NCBI GenBank assembly: GCA_002410935.1
Contig: DHPM01000008.1
Span: 1,907 to 20,041 of the forward strand
Source of the DNA: Caryophanales bacterium UBA5364
GTDB lineage: Bacteria > Bacillota_I > Bacilli_A > RF39 > UBA660
DNA length: 18,135 nucleotides
Direction of reading: 5' to 3'
Shown: piece after piece, positions 1 through 8,870 of the stretch
Layout: each line of letters starts with the position of its first letter
Position numbering within the stretch: position 1 is the first letter of the stretch
Notes under the pieces: model-generated
The model's database searches: none
Seen by the model: only the letters and a program-made list of their open reading frames with translations
Told to the model about the DNA's origin: nothing
Position numbers and translations under genes: made by a program

Positions 1-1
1 T

Positions 2-1792
2 GGTACCTATTTATATGAAATAGAGCCAAGTAATGAACCAACCTTCAGTGCGGTTAATGGTTATATGTTATTACATGCAGACCCAACAAAAACGATAAAA
101 CAACCATATCAAATGGTAACAGTTAGTTATTTCCCAACCAGCGTTCAAAGATTATATCGAATTGGTACAACAGGTGATTGGAAACCATATCAAGACAAAC
201 CAATATGGGTCAATCAGGGTGAAACTTTATATTCTAAAGGAATTGATATATATGGTAATGAAACTAGAATTGTATCAAGTTACAAAGTAAATGTAACTGA
301 CGCAATAATGCCGCCTGCATATGACGAAAACGATTCAACTAGCCTAACCAACCAGACGAATAAATTTATGAAAGTAGATCAAAGTATGCATGGTAAAAAG
401 ATTAGGGTTTTATTAGGCCACACATATAGTAGTGGTTCGATTTCTTCGACAATTAGATTCTTAGATAAGAACAAAACTGTAATTAGTAGTGTAGTTGAAA
501 GTAGTATAAGAGGAACTTTTACTAGATTTTATACAATTCCAGTAGGAACTGTATGGATAAAATATGAATCAATAAGATATTCTTCATACGCCACTTATTT
601 ATATGAAATTGAACCAAGTAACGAACCAACATTTAATGTAACCAATGGGTATATGTTATTGCATGCTGACCCAACAAAAGCGATAAAACAACCCTATCAA
701 ATGGTAACAATTAATTATTTTCCAACAAGTGTTCAAAGATTATATCGTATTGGAACGGAAGGCGAATGGAAAAGTTATCAAAATACTCCAGTATGGGTAA
801 AACAGGGTGAAACAATTTATTCCAAGGGTATTGATCAATATGGAAATGAAACAAGAATTGTATCAAGTTATACAGTTAATGTTACAGATTCAATTACTTC
901 GCCAGCATACGATGAAAATGATTCTACTAGGTTAACCAATCAAACAAATAAATATATGAAGGTAGACCCAAGTATGCACGGAAAACAAATTAGAGTATTA
1001 TTAGGACACTCATATAATAGTGGTTCAATTGCGTCAACAATTAGATTTTTAAATGAAAACAAAGTAGAAATAAGTAATGTAGTTGCAAGTAGTATAAGTG
1101 GAACTTTTGAAAGAATTTATACAATTCCTGTAGGAACTGTATGGATAAAATATGAATCAATAAGATATTCTTCATATGGGACCTATTTATATGAAATAGA
1201 ACCAAGAAATGAACCAATCTTCAAACCTGAAAACGGCTATATGTTATTACACGCCGATCCAACAAAACAGATAAAGCAACCATATCAAATGATAACAATT
1301 AATTATTTTCCAACTAGTGTTCAAAGATTGTATCGTATTGGAACAGAAGGAGAATGGTTATCATATACTGATCAACCGGTATGGGTAAATCAAGGTCAAA
1401 CTATATATGCTAGAGGTATTGATCAATATGGAAATGAAACAAGAATTGTATCAAGTTACAAATCACAGGTTGCGGATGGCTTAGACACACCTACATATGA
1501 TGGAAATAATACAACTGGAATAACCAATCATACAAATAAATATATGAAGGTAGACCCAAGCATGCACGGAAAGCAAATTATAGTTAGATTAGGTCATTCA
1601 TATAGTAGTGGTTCGATTGCTTCAACATTTAGATTTTTAGATAAAAACAAAACAGAAATAAGTAAAGTTGTTGTAAGTAGTATCAGTGGAACTTTTGAAA
1701 GAACTTACACAATTCCAGCAGGAACTGTGTGGATAAAATATGAATCAATAAGATATTCTTCATACAAAACTTATTTATATGAAATTAAGCAT
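2..1792 (+). repeat. 588-bp in-frame tandem repeats (3 units plus end of a fourth)
   Basis: Units start at 65, 653 and 1241, giving a period of exactly 588 bp (196 codons) between unit starts; the last unit stops 12 codons short. Bases 2-64 match the end of another unit. Parts are nearly identical at DNA level, for example the stretch coding WIKYESIRYSS at about 553-585, 1141-1173 and 1729-1761. Other parts have diverged, mostly at third codon positions, so the array is not a very recent amplification throughout. Confidence 0.95.
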
Positions 1793-1795
1793 TAA
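2..1795 (+). CDS. Tandem-repeat surface/secreted protein, C-terminal part (5' end outside window)
   Basis: The reading frame is open from base 2, so the gene starts upstream of the window; the ATG at 65 is an internal Met inside a repeat. The visible part holds the end of one repeat and three further repeats with an exact period of 196 residues. Each repeat has two modules. The first, about 85 residues, resembles Ig-like chitobiase-C-terminal/OmpL47-type domains (LYRIG..G.W..Y, then GIDQYGNETRIVSSY). The second, about 95 residues, is beta-rich and contains LTNQTNK.MKVD.SMHGK, TIP.GTVWIKYESIRYSS and TYLYEI. The last repeat ends directly at YEIKH and a stop. No LPXTG motif or C-terminal membrane anchor is visible, so any anchor must be N-terminal or absent. 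A role as a secreted or cell-wall-associated binding protein is inferred from the architecture; the ligand is unknown. A terminator follows at 1878-1911. Confidence 0.85.
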   Translation, partial: GTYLYEIEPSNEPTFSAVNGYMLLHADPTKTIKQPYQMVTVSYFPTSVQRLYRIGTTGDWKPYQDKPIWVNQGETLYSKGIDIYGNETRIVSSYKVNVTDAIMPPAYDENDSTSLTNQTNKFMKVDQSMHGKKIRVLLGHTYSSGSISSTIRFLDKNKTVISSVVESSIRGTFTRFYTIPVGTVWIKYESIRYSSYATYLYEIEPSNEPTFNVTNGYMLLHADPTKAIKQPYQMVTINYFPTSVQRLYRIGTEGEWKSYQNTPVWVKQGETIYSKGIDQYGNETRIVSSYTVNVTDSITSPAYDENDSTRLTNQTNKYMKVDPSMHGKQIRVLLGHSYNSGSIASTIRFLNENKVEISNVVASSISGTFERIYTIPVGTVWIKYESIRYSSYGTYLYEIEPRNEPIFKPENGYMLLHADPTKQIKQPYQMITINYFPTSVQRLYRIGTEGEWLSYTDQPVWVNQGQTIYARGIDQYGNETRIVSSYKSQVADGLDTPTYDGNNTTGITNHTNKYMKVDPSMHGKQIIVRLGHSYSSGSIASTFRFLDKNKTEISKVVVSSISGTFERTYTIPAGTVWIKYESIRYSSYKTYLYEIKH

Positions 1796-1877
1796 ATTAA
1801 ATAGATGTTGTCAATGAATCCTTTAATTAATTATGAATATGTTATATTATATAGAGTATTTATTGTTTTAAATAATT

Positions 1878-1911
1878 AAAAACTAAGTAATATATTTTAC
1901 TTAGTTTTTTT
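1878..1911 (+). terminator. Intrinsic terminator after the tandem-repeat gene
   Basis: A 13-bp stem (1878-1890 pairing with 1897-1909) closes a 6-nt loop and runs into a T tract (1904-1911). The stem is flanked by A on one side and T on the other, so it could work on both strands, but only the plus-strand gene ends here. Confidence 0.85.
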
Positions 1912-1989
1912 ATTGGAAAATATTGTTATATATGAGTATTATATTAATATAGATGAAAAATATATGTTGCATAATTTGTCGAATAATGA

Positions 1990-2018
1990 TTGATATAATA
2001 ATTAATTTTTGATATAAT
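1990..2018 (+). promoter_or_regulatory. SigA-type promoter for the membrane protein/NAGPA unit
   Basis: -35 TTGATA (1990-1995), a 17-nt spacer, and an extended -10 TGATATAAT with TATAAT at 2013-2018. The start site should lie near 2025, giving a 5' leader of only about 18 nt before the ATG at 2043. The -35 hexamer is itself part of a second TGATATAAT (1991-1999), so the ten-base sequence TTGATATAAT occurs twice, 19 bp apart. Confidence 0.8.
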
Positions 2019-2042
2019 TATGAAGATTGATAGGTGAAAAAA

Positions 2043-3404
2043 ATGGGAAAAAGGAAAAATAAAAATAAAGAAAAAATGAGTAAATTAGAATTAGGTTTTA
2101 CTATTTTAAGTTTAATCTTTTTAATTGGATTTACTTGTTTTTATGCGTATAGGTTTGTTCATTATTATCGTGTTTTTAATCCTAAAACAGTTAGTGGTGA
2201 AAGAAAAGAAATAATGGGGGCTACAGTTCGTAAGAATAATCCTGTTATTTATGAAGGTGATGGATTATATAGTGTTAAAGGAACTTTTGTTTTTAAAGGT
2301 GATGTTGATACTAATTATGTTCGTTATTCTAATCTATTATGGAGAATTGTAAAAATATATAATGATAACAGTATCTTACTGATCACTGATGATTATGTTA
2401 ATAATTTAATGTGGGATGATGATTCTAATGATTATAAAGAATCTAATATTAGAAATTGGTTAATTGAAAATGGTAATAATACTGGTATTTTTGAAAAATC
2501 TTTAAGAGATAAAGATAAGTATTTACAACCAAATACATTATGTAAAGATAATGTTGATGATTTGGAAAGTTTTAGTTGTACTGAAACTGTTTCAACTGAT
2601 TATGCTTCGTTATTAAATTTAAATGATTATGTGAATTCTCTTAATGATGGTAGCAGTTATATGAATAATTCAAATAATATATGGTTAAGTACTTCAGCTG
2701 GTGATGATATGGTATGGCATGTATCAGAAGGTAATGTGTCAAAAAGCAAACCTGATAATGGTTATGCAATTAAACCAATTATTACTTTGAAAAAAACAGC
2801 TGTTGTTCAAAGTGGCTCAGGAACAATTAGTGATCCATATGTTTTTGAAGAGGAAGTAGCTAAAGATTTAGATACTTATTCATATGTTAAATTAGATAAT
2901 GATATTTGGCGAGTATATGAAGAAAATAAAAATTCAGTCCGTTTAATTTTAGATGATTATTATGGTGGTGAATATAATACTTATAGTTTTAGTCCGATTG
3001 ATAATAAGTTTAGTACTAATATCAATTATTCGTTAGCTAAGTATTTAAACACAACTCTTTATGATTCATTAAGTTATAAGGATTTGCTAGTTGAATGTGA
3101 TTGGTATACAGGAGAATATACGAAAGTGAGTCAATATAATTATAAGAATGTCTTTAGTAGCAAAGTTAGTGCTAAAGTAGGATTATATAATGTTTCAGAT
3201 ATAAAGATTAATAGTAGTCTTAGTAATTATTTTTTCATGACTCCAGCAGATAATAGAATGATTTATTCATTTAATAATGATGAAAATTTATATTCATCTA
3301 AAATAACTTATATTAAGAGAATCAGACCAGCTATTTGTATTAATAAAACTAAAATAGTAGATGGTAATGGTACTAAAAATAGTCCATATGAGTTGGAGGT
3401 ATAA
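2043..3404 (+). CDS. Membrane-anchored extracellular protein with two copies of a ~190-residue domain
   Basis: A protein of 453 residues: a Lys-rich cytoplasmic start, one membrane segment (about residues 17-37), then an extracellular part with no second membrane segment. The extracellular part is two copies of one domain (about 84-269 and 274-453). Each copy opens with a YV+x..(L/D).WR(I/V) strand and closes with G(S/N)GT..(D/S)PY(V/E)(F/L)E. Copy 1 also has SNIRNWL, which recalls the DUF6273-like domains of uncultured Bacillota surface proteins; I do not claim membership. No catalytic motif is recognised. ATG 2043 is chosen because AGGTGA (2032-2037) precedes it by 5-6 nt; the in-frame GTG at 2034 would overlap that SD. 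The stop is separated by one base from the NAGPA gene, so the two are very likely co-transcribed and may act together at the cell surface (inference). Confidence 0.75.
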   Translation: MGKRKNKNKEKMSKLELGFTILSLIFLIGFTCFYAYRFVHYYRVFNPKTVSGERKEIMGATVRKNNPVIYEGDGLYSVKGTFVFKGDVDTNYVRYSNLLWRIVKIYNDNSILLITDDYVNNLMWDDDSNDYKESNIRNWLIENGNNTGIFEKSLRDKDKYLQPNTLCKDNVDDLESFSCTETVSTDYASLLNLNDYVNSLNDGSSYMNNSNNIWLSTSAGDDMVWHVSEGNVSKSKPDNGYAIKPIITLKKTAVVQSGSGTISDPYVFEEEVAKDLDTYSYVKLDNDIWRVYEENKNSVRLILDDYYGGEYNTYSFSPIDNKFSTNINYSLAKYLNTTLYDSLSYKDLLVECDWYTGEYTKVSQYNYKNVFSSKVSAKVGLYNVSDIKINSSLSNYFFMTPADNRMIYSFNNDENLYSSKITYIKRIRPAICINKTKIVDGNGTKNSPYELEV

Positions 3405-3405
3405 C

Positions 3406-4395
3406 ATGAAAAAAAGTACAATTGTATTAATTGTTTTAGATATTCTTGCTTTAATTGGTTTTTTCTTAACTTATGGACCAATTAGTTACTTCCGTAATTT
3501 ATTAGTTACGACTGCTATGAATACCATGACTCATCAATATTTAGCTTATATATTTTATAATGATGAAATGATTAAAGATGTTATGAGTAAAAACTATTTT
3601 GTTGTAATCGACGAAAATACTAATGTTGATGATATTGTTATTGATACTAAACCAAAAGATCATTATGACAATAAATATGATGAACAAATATTAGAAAGAA
3701 CACCTGGTAATAATGATTATAAGATTATTGATTTAAAAATTGGTAATTCTACAGGTTATTTAGTTGCTATTTATGACCCTTCTAAAGTGAAAACTATTAG
3801 TATGGAGCAGTTTGGAACTATTGGTGAACGTATCATTACTATGTGCCCTAGAGAAGGCGGAGTCGTTTGTATAAATGGTGGTGGAGTGCTAGATGTTAAT
3901 GGTAAAGCTAGTGGTATTCCTTATGGACCAGTACTCAAAAATGGTAAAATAATATGGGATGATGGTGTAACTGGACCAGTAATCGGATTTAATAAAGATG
4001 ATAAATTAGTGTTGGTTAGATCAAATGCTGAAGATGCTTTAAATAAGCATAACTTGCGTGATGCTGTCCAATTTGGACCATTCTTAATTGTCAATGGTAA
4101 ACCGATGAAAGTAGTAGGTGACCCTTGGGGGTATTCCCCTCGTGTTGCTATTGCTCAAAGAAAAGACGGTATTGTATTATTTTTAGTTGCTGATGGCGAA
4201 AACTATGCTAATGGTGCAACCCTTAAAAATATGATTGATGTTTTAACTAAGTATGGTGCTCATAATGCTGCTAACTTAGATGGAGGACATTCAACTACTT
4301 TAATTGTAAAGGGTCAGTTATATAATAATCCGCCTGCATTAGCGAGTCGTACTAACGGAAGATATGTTGGTACAGGTTTTGGACTAATTCCCTAG
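3406..4395 (+). CDS. Phosphodiester glycosidase (NAGPA) family protein, membrane-anchored
   Basis: 329 residues with an N-terminal membrane segment (about residues 5-25) that places the rest outside the cell. The C-terminal two-thirds carry the hallmarks of the NAGPA/DUF2233 fold (PF09992): CINGGG (155-160), QFGPFLIVNGKP, SPRVAIAQ and NLDGGHSTTL (290-299). Characterised family members cleave alpha-N-acetylglucosaminyl or other glycosyl phosphodiesters; bacterial members are linked to exopolysaccharide or wall-glycan processing. The substrate here is unknown. The start is ATG 3406, with GGAGG at 3395-3399 six bases upstream, lying inside the end of the preceding gene. The gene follows that gene after one base and its 3' end overlaps the convergent minus-strand DUF6512 gene by 12 bp. 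Confidence 0.85.
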   Translation: MKKSTIVLIVLDILALIGFFLTYGPISYFRNLLVTTAMNTMTHQYLAYIFYNDEMIKDVMSKNYFVVIDENTNVDDIVIDTKPKDHYDNKYDEQILERTPGNNDYKIIDLKIGNSTGYLVAIYDPSKVKTISMEQFGTIGERIITMCPREGGVVCINGGGVLDVNGKASGIPYGPVLKNGKIIWDDGVTGPVIGFNKDDKLVLVRSNAEDALNKHNLRDAVQFGPFLIVNGKPMKVVGDPWGYSPRVAIAQRKDGIVLFLVADGENYANGATLKNMIDVLTKYGAHNAANLDGGHSTTLIVKGQLYNNPPALASRTNGRYVGTGFGLIP

Positions 4396-4923
4396 ATAAT
4401 AGATATTAATCCCGTACTTATTATTTGATTGATCAAAGAAAAGATAATTTTTTATTGGATAATAAGTAAGATAACCGAATACAATATATGTGATAATAAT
4501 TAGAAGACAAGAAATGATATCTGAGTTGATATTATTTCTTTTTTGAATATAATAACTAATAATTTGAGATATTATAATAACAATAAATAAAATTGAGATA
4601 CTTATAAATAAATTTTCACCTATTAGGTTATAAATAGGTAAATAAATAATTAAATAAATAGGAATAGAAACTATCGAACTAATGGCTAATGATAATAGAA
4701 AATTATTGTGTTTAATATTATATTTAATAAGTAAATAATAATCGATTACTCCGTAAATAATAATCGAGGTGAAAATAATTTTCATATGTTCCCAAATACT
4801 CTCATTGACTGGAAAGAATATGGATAAGAGTGGTGAAGGAATAATGTTATATACATAGTGAGAAATGAAAGACAAAACAAAAATTCCAATAACAGCTATA
4901 TACTTAACTTGTTTGTGATTCAT
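4384..4923 (-). CDS. DUF6512-type multi-pass membrane protein
   Basis: 179 residues, mostly hydrophobic, with about five or six predicted membrane segments. The conserved N-terminal sequence FFPVNESIWEHMK after the first membrane segment is the recognisable signature of the DUF6512 group of small Bacillota membrane proteins; no biochemical function is known to me. A strong SD (AAGGAGG, complement of 4929-4935) lies 5 nt before the ATG. The 3' end overlaps the convergent NAGPA gene by 12 bp, so no classical terminator fits between them. An imperfect inverted repeat (4415-4424 with 4459-4468) lies in its last codons. The gene is divergent from dnaG. Confidence 0.75.
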   Translation of the reverse strand: MNHKQVKYIAVIGIFVLSFISHYVYNIIPSPLLSIFFPVNESIWEHMKIIFTSIIIYGVIDYYLLIKYNIKHNNFLLSLAISSIVSIPIYLIIYLPIYNLIGENLFISISILFIVIIISQIISYYIQKRNNINSDIISCLLIIITYIVFGYLTYYPIKNYLFFDQSNNKYGINIYYLGN

Positions 4924-5025
4924 GAGGCCCTCCTTATGATATTTTATGTAAATTTAGTGAAATTAGGTAATAAAAAAGGAAAATGAAAAGTTTTGTCGTA
5001 TATTTATAGTAGGAGAGTGTGGTTG

Positions 5026-6771
5026 ATGAGTATGATTGAGCAAGAAGTGATTAATAATATTCGTAATGGTGTAGATATTGTAGATATTATATCCACTTAT
5101 ATCCCACTTATTCCGCGAGGTAAGAATTATTTTGGGGTTTGTCCATTTCATGATGATAAGAATCCTAGTATGAGTGTTTCTAAAGATAAGCAAATATATA
5201 CATGCTTTTCTTGTGGGGCAACGGGTAATGTTTTTAAATTCATGATGGATTATGAAAATATTTCTTTTCCTGAATCTTTGAAAAAGTGTGCTGATATCGC
5301 GGGTATTCCAATTAATATCAATATTAATACCCAAGGTGATAACTTAAAGAAGTTTAGTGAATTATATGAAATATATGATATTGGTTCAAAGTTTTACCAA
5401 AATAATATTAATACAGTTAATGGTCGAAAAGCTAAATCTTATTTAAAAAATCGTAACATTAATGATGAAATGATTAAGCATTTTGGAATTGGACTAGCTT
5501 TAGAAGATCGTAAAATATTAACTGATTTATTAATAAAAAAGAAGTATGATAATAAACATCTACTTCAAAGTGGTTTAGTAATTAAAAATGAATATGGTTT
5601 AAGTGATATATTTGCTAATCGTATTATGTTTCCAATCGAGGATATTAATGGACGAGTAGTGGGGTTTAGTGGTCGTATCTATCATGGTGAAGATATGGCT
5701 AAATACATCAATACTAAGGAAACTGATATCTTCAAAAAAGGTGAATTATTATATAACTTTAGTCGTGCTAAAGACGAATGCCGTTTGAGTGGACAAGTTA
5801 TCGTTATGGAAGGTCAAATGGATGTTATTAGAGCATATTCGATTGGGGTTAAAAATGTTGTTGCTACACTTGGAACGGCCGTTACTAAAAATCAAGCGTT
5901 ATTAATTAAAAAATTGGCTAAAGAAGTTATTATTTGTTTTGATGGTGATGAAGCGGGTGCAAAAGGTACTATGGCTTGTGCTAATGAATTAATTGATGTT
6001 GGTGTTATACCTAAAATTATTCGTTTAGAAGACAATATGGATCCAGATGATTATATTAAAAAATTTGGTGATAAATTTACTCATAAAATAAATAATCCAA
6101 TGAATGTTATGGATTTTAAATTATCTTATTTAAAAAGTAATAAAGATTTATCTAATAGTGAAGATATGGCTAAATATGTTAATACTATAATTGATGAACT
6201 TAATAAGATTGATGATGAAATATTAAGGGAAATTACGATTAAAAAGGTTAGTGAAGAATCAAAATTAGATATTGACTTTTTAAAAAGTAAATTAGTAGAA
6301 GTTAAAACTGATATTATTATTCCAATAAAAAAAGAAGCAGTTTCAGTTAGAGAAAATAAGTATCAAAAAGCTCAAAAATATTTAATTTATTATATGTTAA
6401 GAAATAAAGAAGTTATTAAGATATATAATAAAAAGATTACTTATATGCCAACTGATAAATACCGTTACTTGGCTTATGAAATAGGTTTGTTTTATAAAGA
6501 AAATAATTATATCGATATGGCTGACTTAATGAGTAGTTTAACGGATAATAATGATATTTTAAAAACAATTGGTGAAATAGAATCATTAAATTTAAGTGAA
6601 GAATATACTTTAGATGAAATTAATGATTATATTGATACGATTAAGGAATACAATGTTAATTATCAAATTAAGAAGTTAAAGGAAAAAATGGATAAAGAAG
6701 TAGATCCATTAGAGCAAGCAAAAATTGCTATGGAAGTAGTCAAGTTAAAGAGAGGGGAAAACAATGATTAA
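5026..6771 (+). CDS. dnaG: DNA primase DnaG
   Basis: Synthesises RNA primers for the replisome. In 581 residues it shows the CHC2 zinc ribbon (C39, H42, C60, C63) and the catalytic core with a TOPRIM fold: E262 in [11 protein letters not shown] at 306-308, and DPDDY near 339-343, the metal-binding acids of the family. The C-terminal part, which normally contacts DnaB helicase, is present but divergent. The length is close to the normal 590-600. The start is ATG 5026, with AGGAGAG at 5011-5017; a longer frame exists to TTG 4993 but would put this SD inside the gene, and the sequence from [10 protein letters not shown] matches the usual DnaG N-terminus. First gene of a dnaG-sigA-trmK operon; I see no rpsU upstream and no convincing promoter hexamers in 4924-5010. 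Confidence 0.97.
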   Translation: MSMIEQEVINNIRNGVDIVDIISTYIPLIPRGKNYFGVCPFHDDKNPSMSVSKDKQIYTCFSCGATGNVFKFMMDYENISFPESLKKCADIAGIPINININTQGDNLKKFSELYEIYDIGSKFYQNNINTVNGRKAKSYLKNRNINDEMIKHFGIGLALEDRKILTDLLIKKKYDNKHLLQSGLVIKNEYGLSDIFANRIMFPIEDINGRVVGFSGRIYHGEDMAKYINTKETDIFKKGELLYNFSRAKDECRLSGQVIVMEGQMDVIRAYSIGVKNVVATLGTAVTKNQALLIKKLAKEVIICFDGDEAGAKGTMACANELIDVGVIPKIIRLEDNMDPDDYIKKFGDKFTHKINNPMNVMDFKLSYLKSNKDLSNSEDMAKYVNTIIDELNKIDDEILREITIKKVSEESKLDIDFLKSKLVEVKTDIIIPIKKEAVSVRENKYQKAQKYLIYYMLRNKEVIKIYNKKITYMPTDKYRYLAYEIGLFYKENNYIDMADLMSSLTDNNDILKTIGEIESLNLSEEYTLDEINDYIDTIKEYNVNYQIKKLKEKMDKEVDPLEQAKIAMEVVKLKRGENND

Positions 6772-7849
6772 CGAAATTAAAACATTTGAAGACAGAAAAA
6801 AGGAATTAGTTAAAAAAGGAATAGAAAATGGGTATGTTACTTATGAGGAACTTGCTGTTTCATTAAAAGGATTAGATTTAGATGCTGATTCTTTAGATGA
6901 ATTATATAATTTATTTAATGAAAATAATATTGCTATTGTTAGCGAAGATGAAACGGATAATAGTCGTGGGAAAGTTGATAAATTATTGCTTCAAGATGAT
7001 GTTCTTACTAAGGATTTAACAATTAATGATCCTGTTAGAATGTATCTAAAAGAAATAGGACAAATAAAATTATTAACACTTGAAGAAGAAACCGAATTAG
7101 CTGAACGTATTAATGAGGGTGATGAAGAAGCTAAAAAGACATTAGCAGAAGCTAACCTTCGTTTAGTTGTTAGTATTGCTAAAAGATATGTTGGTCGTGG
7201 AATGCTTTTCTTAGACTTGATTCAAGAAGGTAATATTGGGTTAATGAAATCAGTTGAGAAGTTTAATGTTACTAAAGGATTTAAGTTCTCTACTTATGCT
7301 ACTTGGTGGATTAGACAAGCTATTACTAGAGCTATTGCTGATCAAGCTCGTACGATTAGGGTACCAGTTCATATGGTTGAGACAATTAATAAATTAGCTC
7401 GTATTCAAAGACAATTAACGCTTGAACTTAATCGTGAACCAACTGAAGAAGAATTGGCTAAAAAGATGAATACGACGGTTGAAAAGATTAGAGATATTTA
7501 TAAAATTAGTCAAGATCCAGTTAGTTTAGAAACACCAATTGGAGAAGAAGATGACTCTCATTTAGGGGATTTTATTAAAGATGAAAGTAATATGAGCCCT
7601 GAAGAATATGCAACTAATGAATTGTTAAAAGATGAAATCAGTGAAGTATTAGAAACTTTAACTGAAAGAGAAGAAAAGGTAATCAGACTTCGTTTTGGTC
7701 TTGAAGATGGTAAGGGTCGTACTTTAGAAGAGGTTGGCCAAATGTTTGGGGTTACAAGAGAACGTATTCGTCAAATCGAAGCTAAAGCTTTAAGAAAGTT
7801 AAGACATCCTTCTCGTAGCCGAAAACTTAAAGATTATATGGGTGACTAA
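6764..7849 (+). CDS. sigA: Primary sigma factor SigA/RpoD
   Basis: The housekeeping sigma subunit of RNA polymerase, 361 residues, close to the roughly 370 typical of Bacillota SigA. Regions in order: a short 1.1-like N-terminus, region 1.2 ([11 protein letters not shown]), region 2 with [13 protein letters not shown], the -10-reading helix around [13 protein letters not shown], region 3, and region 4 with the helix-turn-helix [19 protein letters not shown] that reads the -35. The gene overlaps the end of dnaG by 8 bp and is preceded by AGAGGGG (6751-6757), so it is probably translationally coupled. Its stop TAA (7847-7849) shares a base with the ATG of trmK. The consensus promoters in this window fit a standard primary sigma factor. 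Confidence 0.98.
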   Translation: MINEIKTFEDRKKELVKKGIENGYVTYEELAVSLKGLDLDADSLDELYNLFNENNIAIVSEDETDNSRGKVDKLLLQDDVLTKDLTINDPVRMYLKEIGQIKLLTLEEETELAERINEGDEEAKKTLAEANLRLVVSIAKRYVGRGMLFLDLIQEGNIGLMKSVEKFNVTKGFKFSTYATWWIRQAITRAIADQARTIRVPVHMVETINKLARIQRQLTLELNREPTEEELAKKMNTTVEKIRDIYKISQDPVSLETPIGEEDDSHLGDFIKDESNMSPEEYATNELLKDEISEVLETLTEREEKVIRLRFGLEDGKGRTLEEVGQMFGVTRERIRQIEAKALRKLRHPSRSRKLKDYMGD

Positions 7850-8493
7850 TGTTATCTAAAAGACTTATGGCCATTGCTGATTTAGTAGATGACGGCAGTA
7901 ACATTATTGATATTGGGTGTGATCATGCACTAATTGACATTTATCTTACTTTAAATAGACATGTAAAATGTATTGCAACTGATATTAGTAAAAGTTCTAT
8001 TAAAGTATCCCATGATAATGTTGAAAAATATGATTTAAGCGATCAAATCACTTTAATTCAAACTGATGGTTTAAGTGGTATTAATATTGATAATATTGAT
8101 ACGGCTATTATTTCAGGTATGGGAACTAGTACCATTTTAAAAATATTAAAGGGTTATAAGTTTAATAATTTAATTATTCAATCAAATAACAACTTAAAAT
8201 CATTAAGGTTTGAAATTATTAAAAAAGGGTATGTAATAACTAATGAAGAAATTGTTTATGAAAAGGGAAGATATTACATTATTATAAAGTTTTGTTTAGG
8301 TCGTAAGAAATATCGTTATATTGATTATTTTATAGGACCAATTATTCGTCTAAATAAAAGAAAAATGGATAGAAATTATATCCAACACTTGCTTAATGTT
8401 TATAAGGTCATGTTAAGTAAAACGCCTAAAAAAAAGATAGTCGAAAGACTATTTCTTAATTATAAAATATATTTATTAACAAGTATTAAATGA
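7849..8493 (+). CDS. trmK: tRNA (adenine(22)-N1)-methyltransferase TrmK
   Basis: A SAM-dependent class I methyltransferase expected to make m1A22 in tRNA. The SAM motif DIGCDHA (21-27) and the conserved SGMG (89-92) are present. At 214 residues it is slightly shorter than the roughly 230 of Bacillus TrmK (YqfN), with a reduced basic C-terminus. The start overlaps the sigA stop by one base (TAATG), so translation is likely coupled. In Bacillus the same neighbourhood carries cccA, yqfO (Nif3-like) and ispH; here these are missing and yqfQ follows directly. The last 8 bp overlap the convergent yqfQ-like gene, and the 3' end contains a hairpin that looks like that gene's terminator. Ends with TGA, evidence against the UGA-Trp code. 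Confidence 0.93.
   Translation: MLSKRLMAIADLVDDGSNIIDIGCDHALIDIYLTLNRHVKCIATDISKSSIKVSHDNVEKYDLSDQITLIQTDGLSGINIDNIDTAIISGMGTSTILKILKGYKFNNLIIQSNNNLKSLRFEIIKKGYVITNEEIVYEKGRYYIIIKFCLGRKKYRYIDYFIGPIIRLNKRKMDRNYIQHLLNVYKVMLSKTPKKKIVERLFLNYKIYLLTSIK
8428..8457 (-). terminator. Intrinsic terminator for the yqfQ-like gene, inside trmK
   Basis: Read on the minus strand: a stem of about 8 bp (TAGTC/GACTA core, 4-nt loop) followed by eight T (complement of A 8428-8435), starting about 30 nt after the yqfQ-like stop. On the plus strand the same hairpin has a GAAA tetraloop but only a weak TTTCTT tail, so it should act mainly on the minus strand. Confidence 0.7.
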
Positions 8494-8824
8494 AAAATGT
8501 TGGGCCACCATCATTAATATTATAGTTTGTTTCAGAGGTTTTTGTTTCTGAAATAGGTAATGTATTATTGGTTTTATTATTAATAGATGGAGTATCAACT
8601 TTTTTGAATTCATTCATTACTCTAAACATCGTTTTAGTATTTCTTAAAACTGGTGTTATTTGTTTAACGACAGGGATCGCTTGGTTAATCAAACCTAGCG
8701 TTTTTTGTGTTCCACTAATTAAGTTTCCCCAGTTAATACCTCTAAATAGCCCACCAAAAAGGCCACGACTTCCATACGATGTTACAGCATAAGGATTCAT
8801 ATAATAGGGATTATAATAATTCAT
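8486..8824 (-). CDS. yqfQ: YqfQ/VrrA-like small protein
   Basis: 112 residues. The N-terminus is rich in Asn, Tyr and Gly, and the middle (about residues 35-65) has the YqfQ-family pattern (PF14181): TQKTLGLINQAIPVVKQITP followed by VLRN and a hydrophobic stretch. The C-terminal third is polar, low in complexity and likely disordered. YqfQ in Bacillus is associated with the spore coat and lies in the same sigA-trmK neighbourhood, which supports the assignment; the function here is unknown. A clear SD, AAAGGAG (complement of 8832-8838), lies 7 nt before the ATG. The 3' end overlaps trmK by 8 bp. Confidence 0.7.
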   Translation of the reverse strand: MNYYNPYYMNPYAVTSYGSRGLFGGLFRGINWGNLISGTQKTLGLINQAIPVVKQITPVLRNTKTMFRVMNEFKKVDTPSINNKTNNTLPISETKTSETNYNINDGGPTFFI

Positions 8825-8845
8825 TTACATACTCCTTTCTAAAAT

Positions 8846-8851
8846 ATTATA
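8846..8851 (-). promoter_or_regulatory. Possible -10 for the yqfQ-like gene
   Basis: TATAAT on the minus strand, about 22 nt upstream of the start codon. The nearest TTGTAA (complement of 8872-8877) is 20 nt away, longer than the optimum, and overlaps the -35 of the divergent platform-protein promoter. Confidence 0.4.
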
Positions 8852-8870
8852 TGAAATAGTATAAAAATGT

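Noticed and set aside
65..67. ATG at 65 as the true start of the repeat protein
   Set aside because: The frame is open to base 2 and the upstream residues match the end of a repeat unit, so this Met is internal.
4963..5334. Open frame on the minus strand opposite the start of dnaG
   Set aside because: It lies antisense to the zinc-ribbon part of dnaG, shows no family pattern and has no SD; a shadow of the real gene.
8491..8493. Use of the UGA-Trp code (Mycoplasma-like lineage)
   Set aside because: trmK ends at TGA at the normal family length and Trp positions use TGG throughout.
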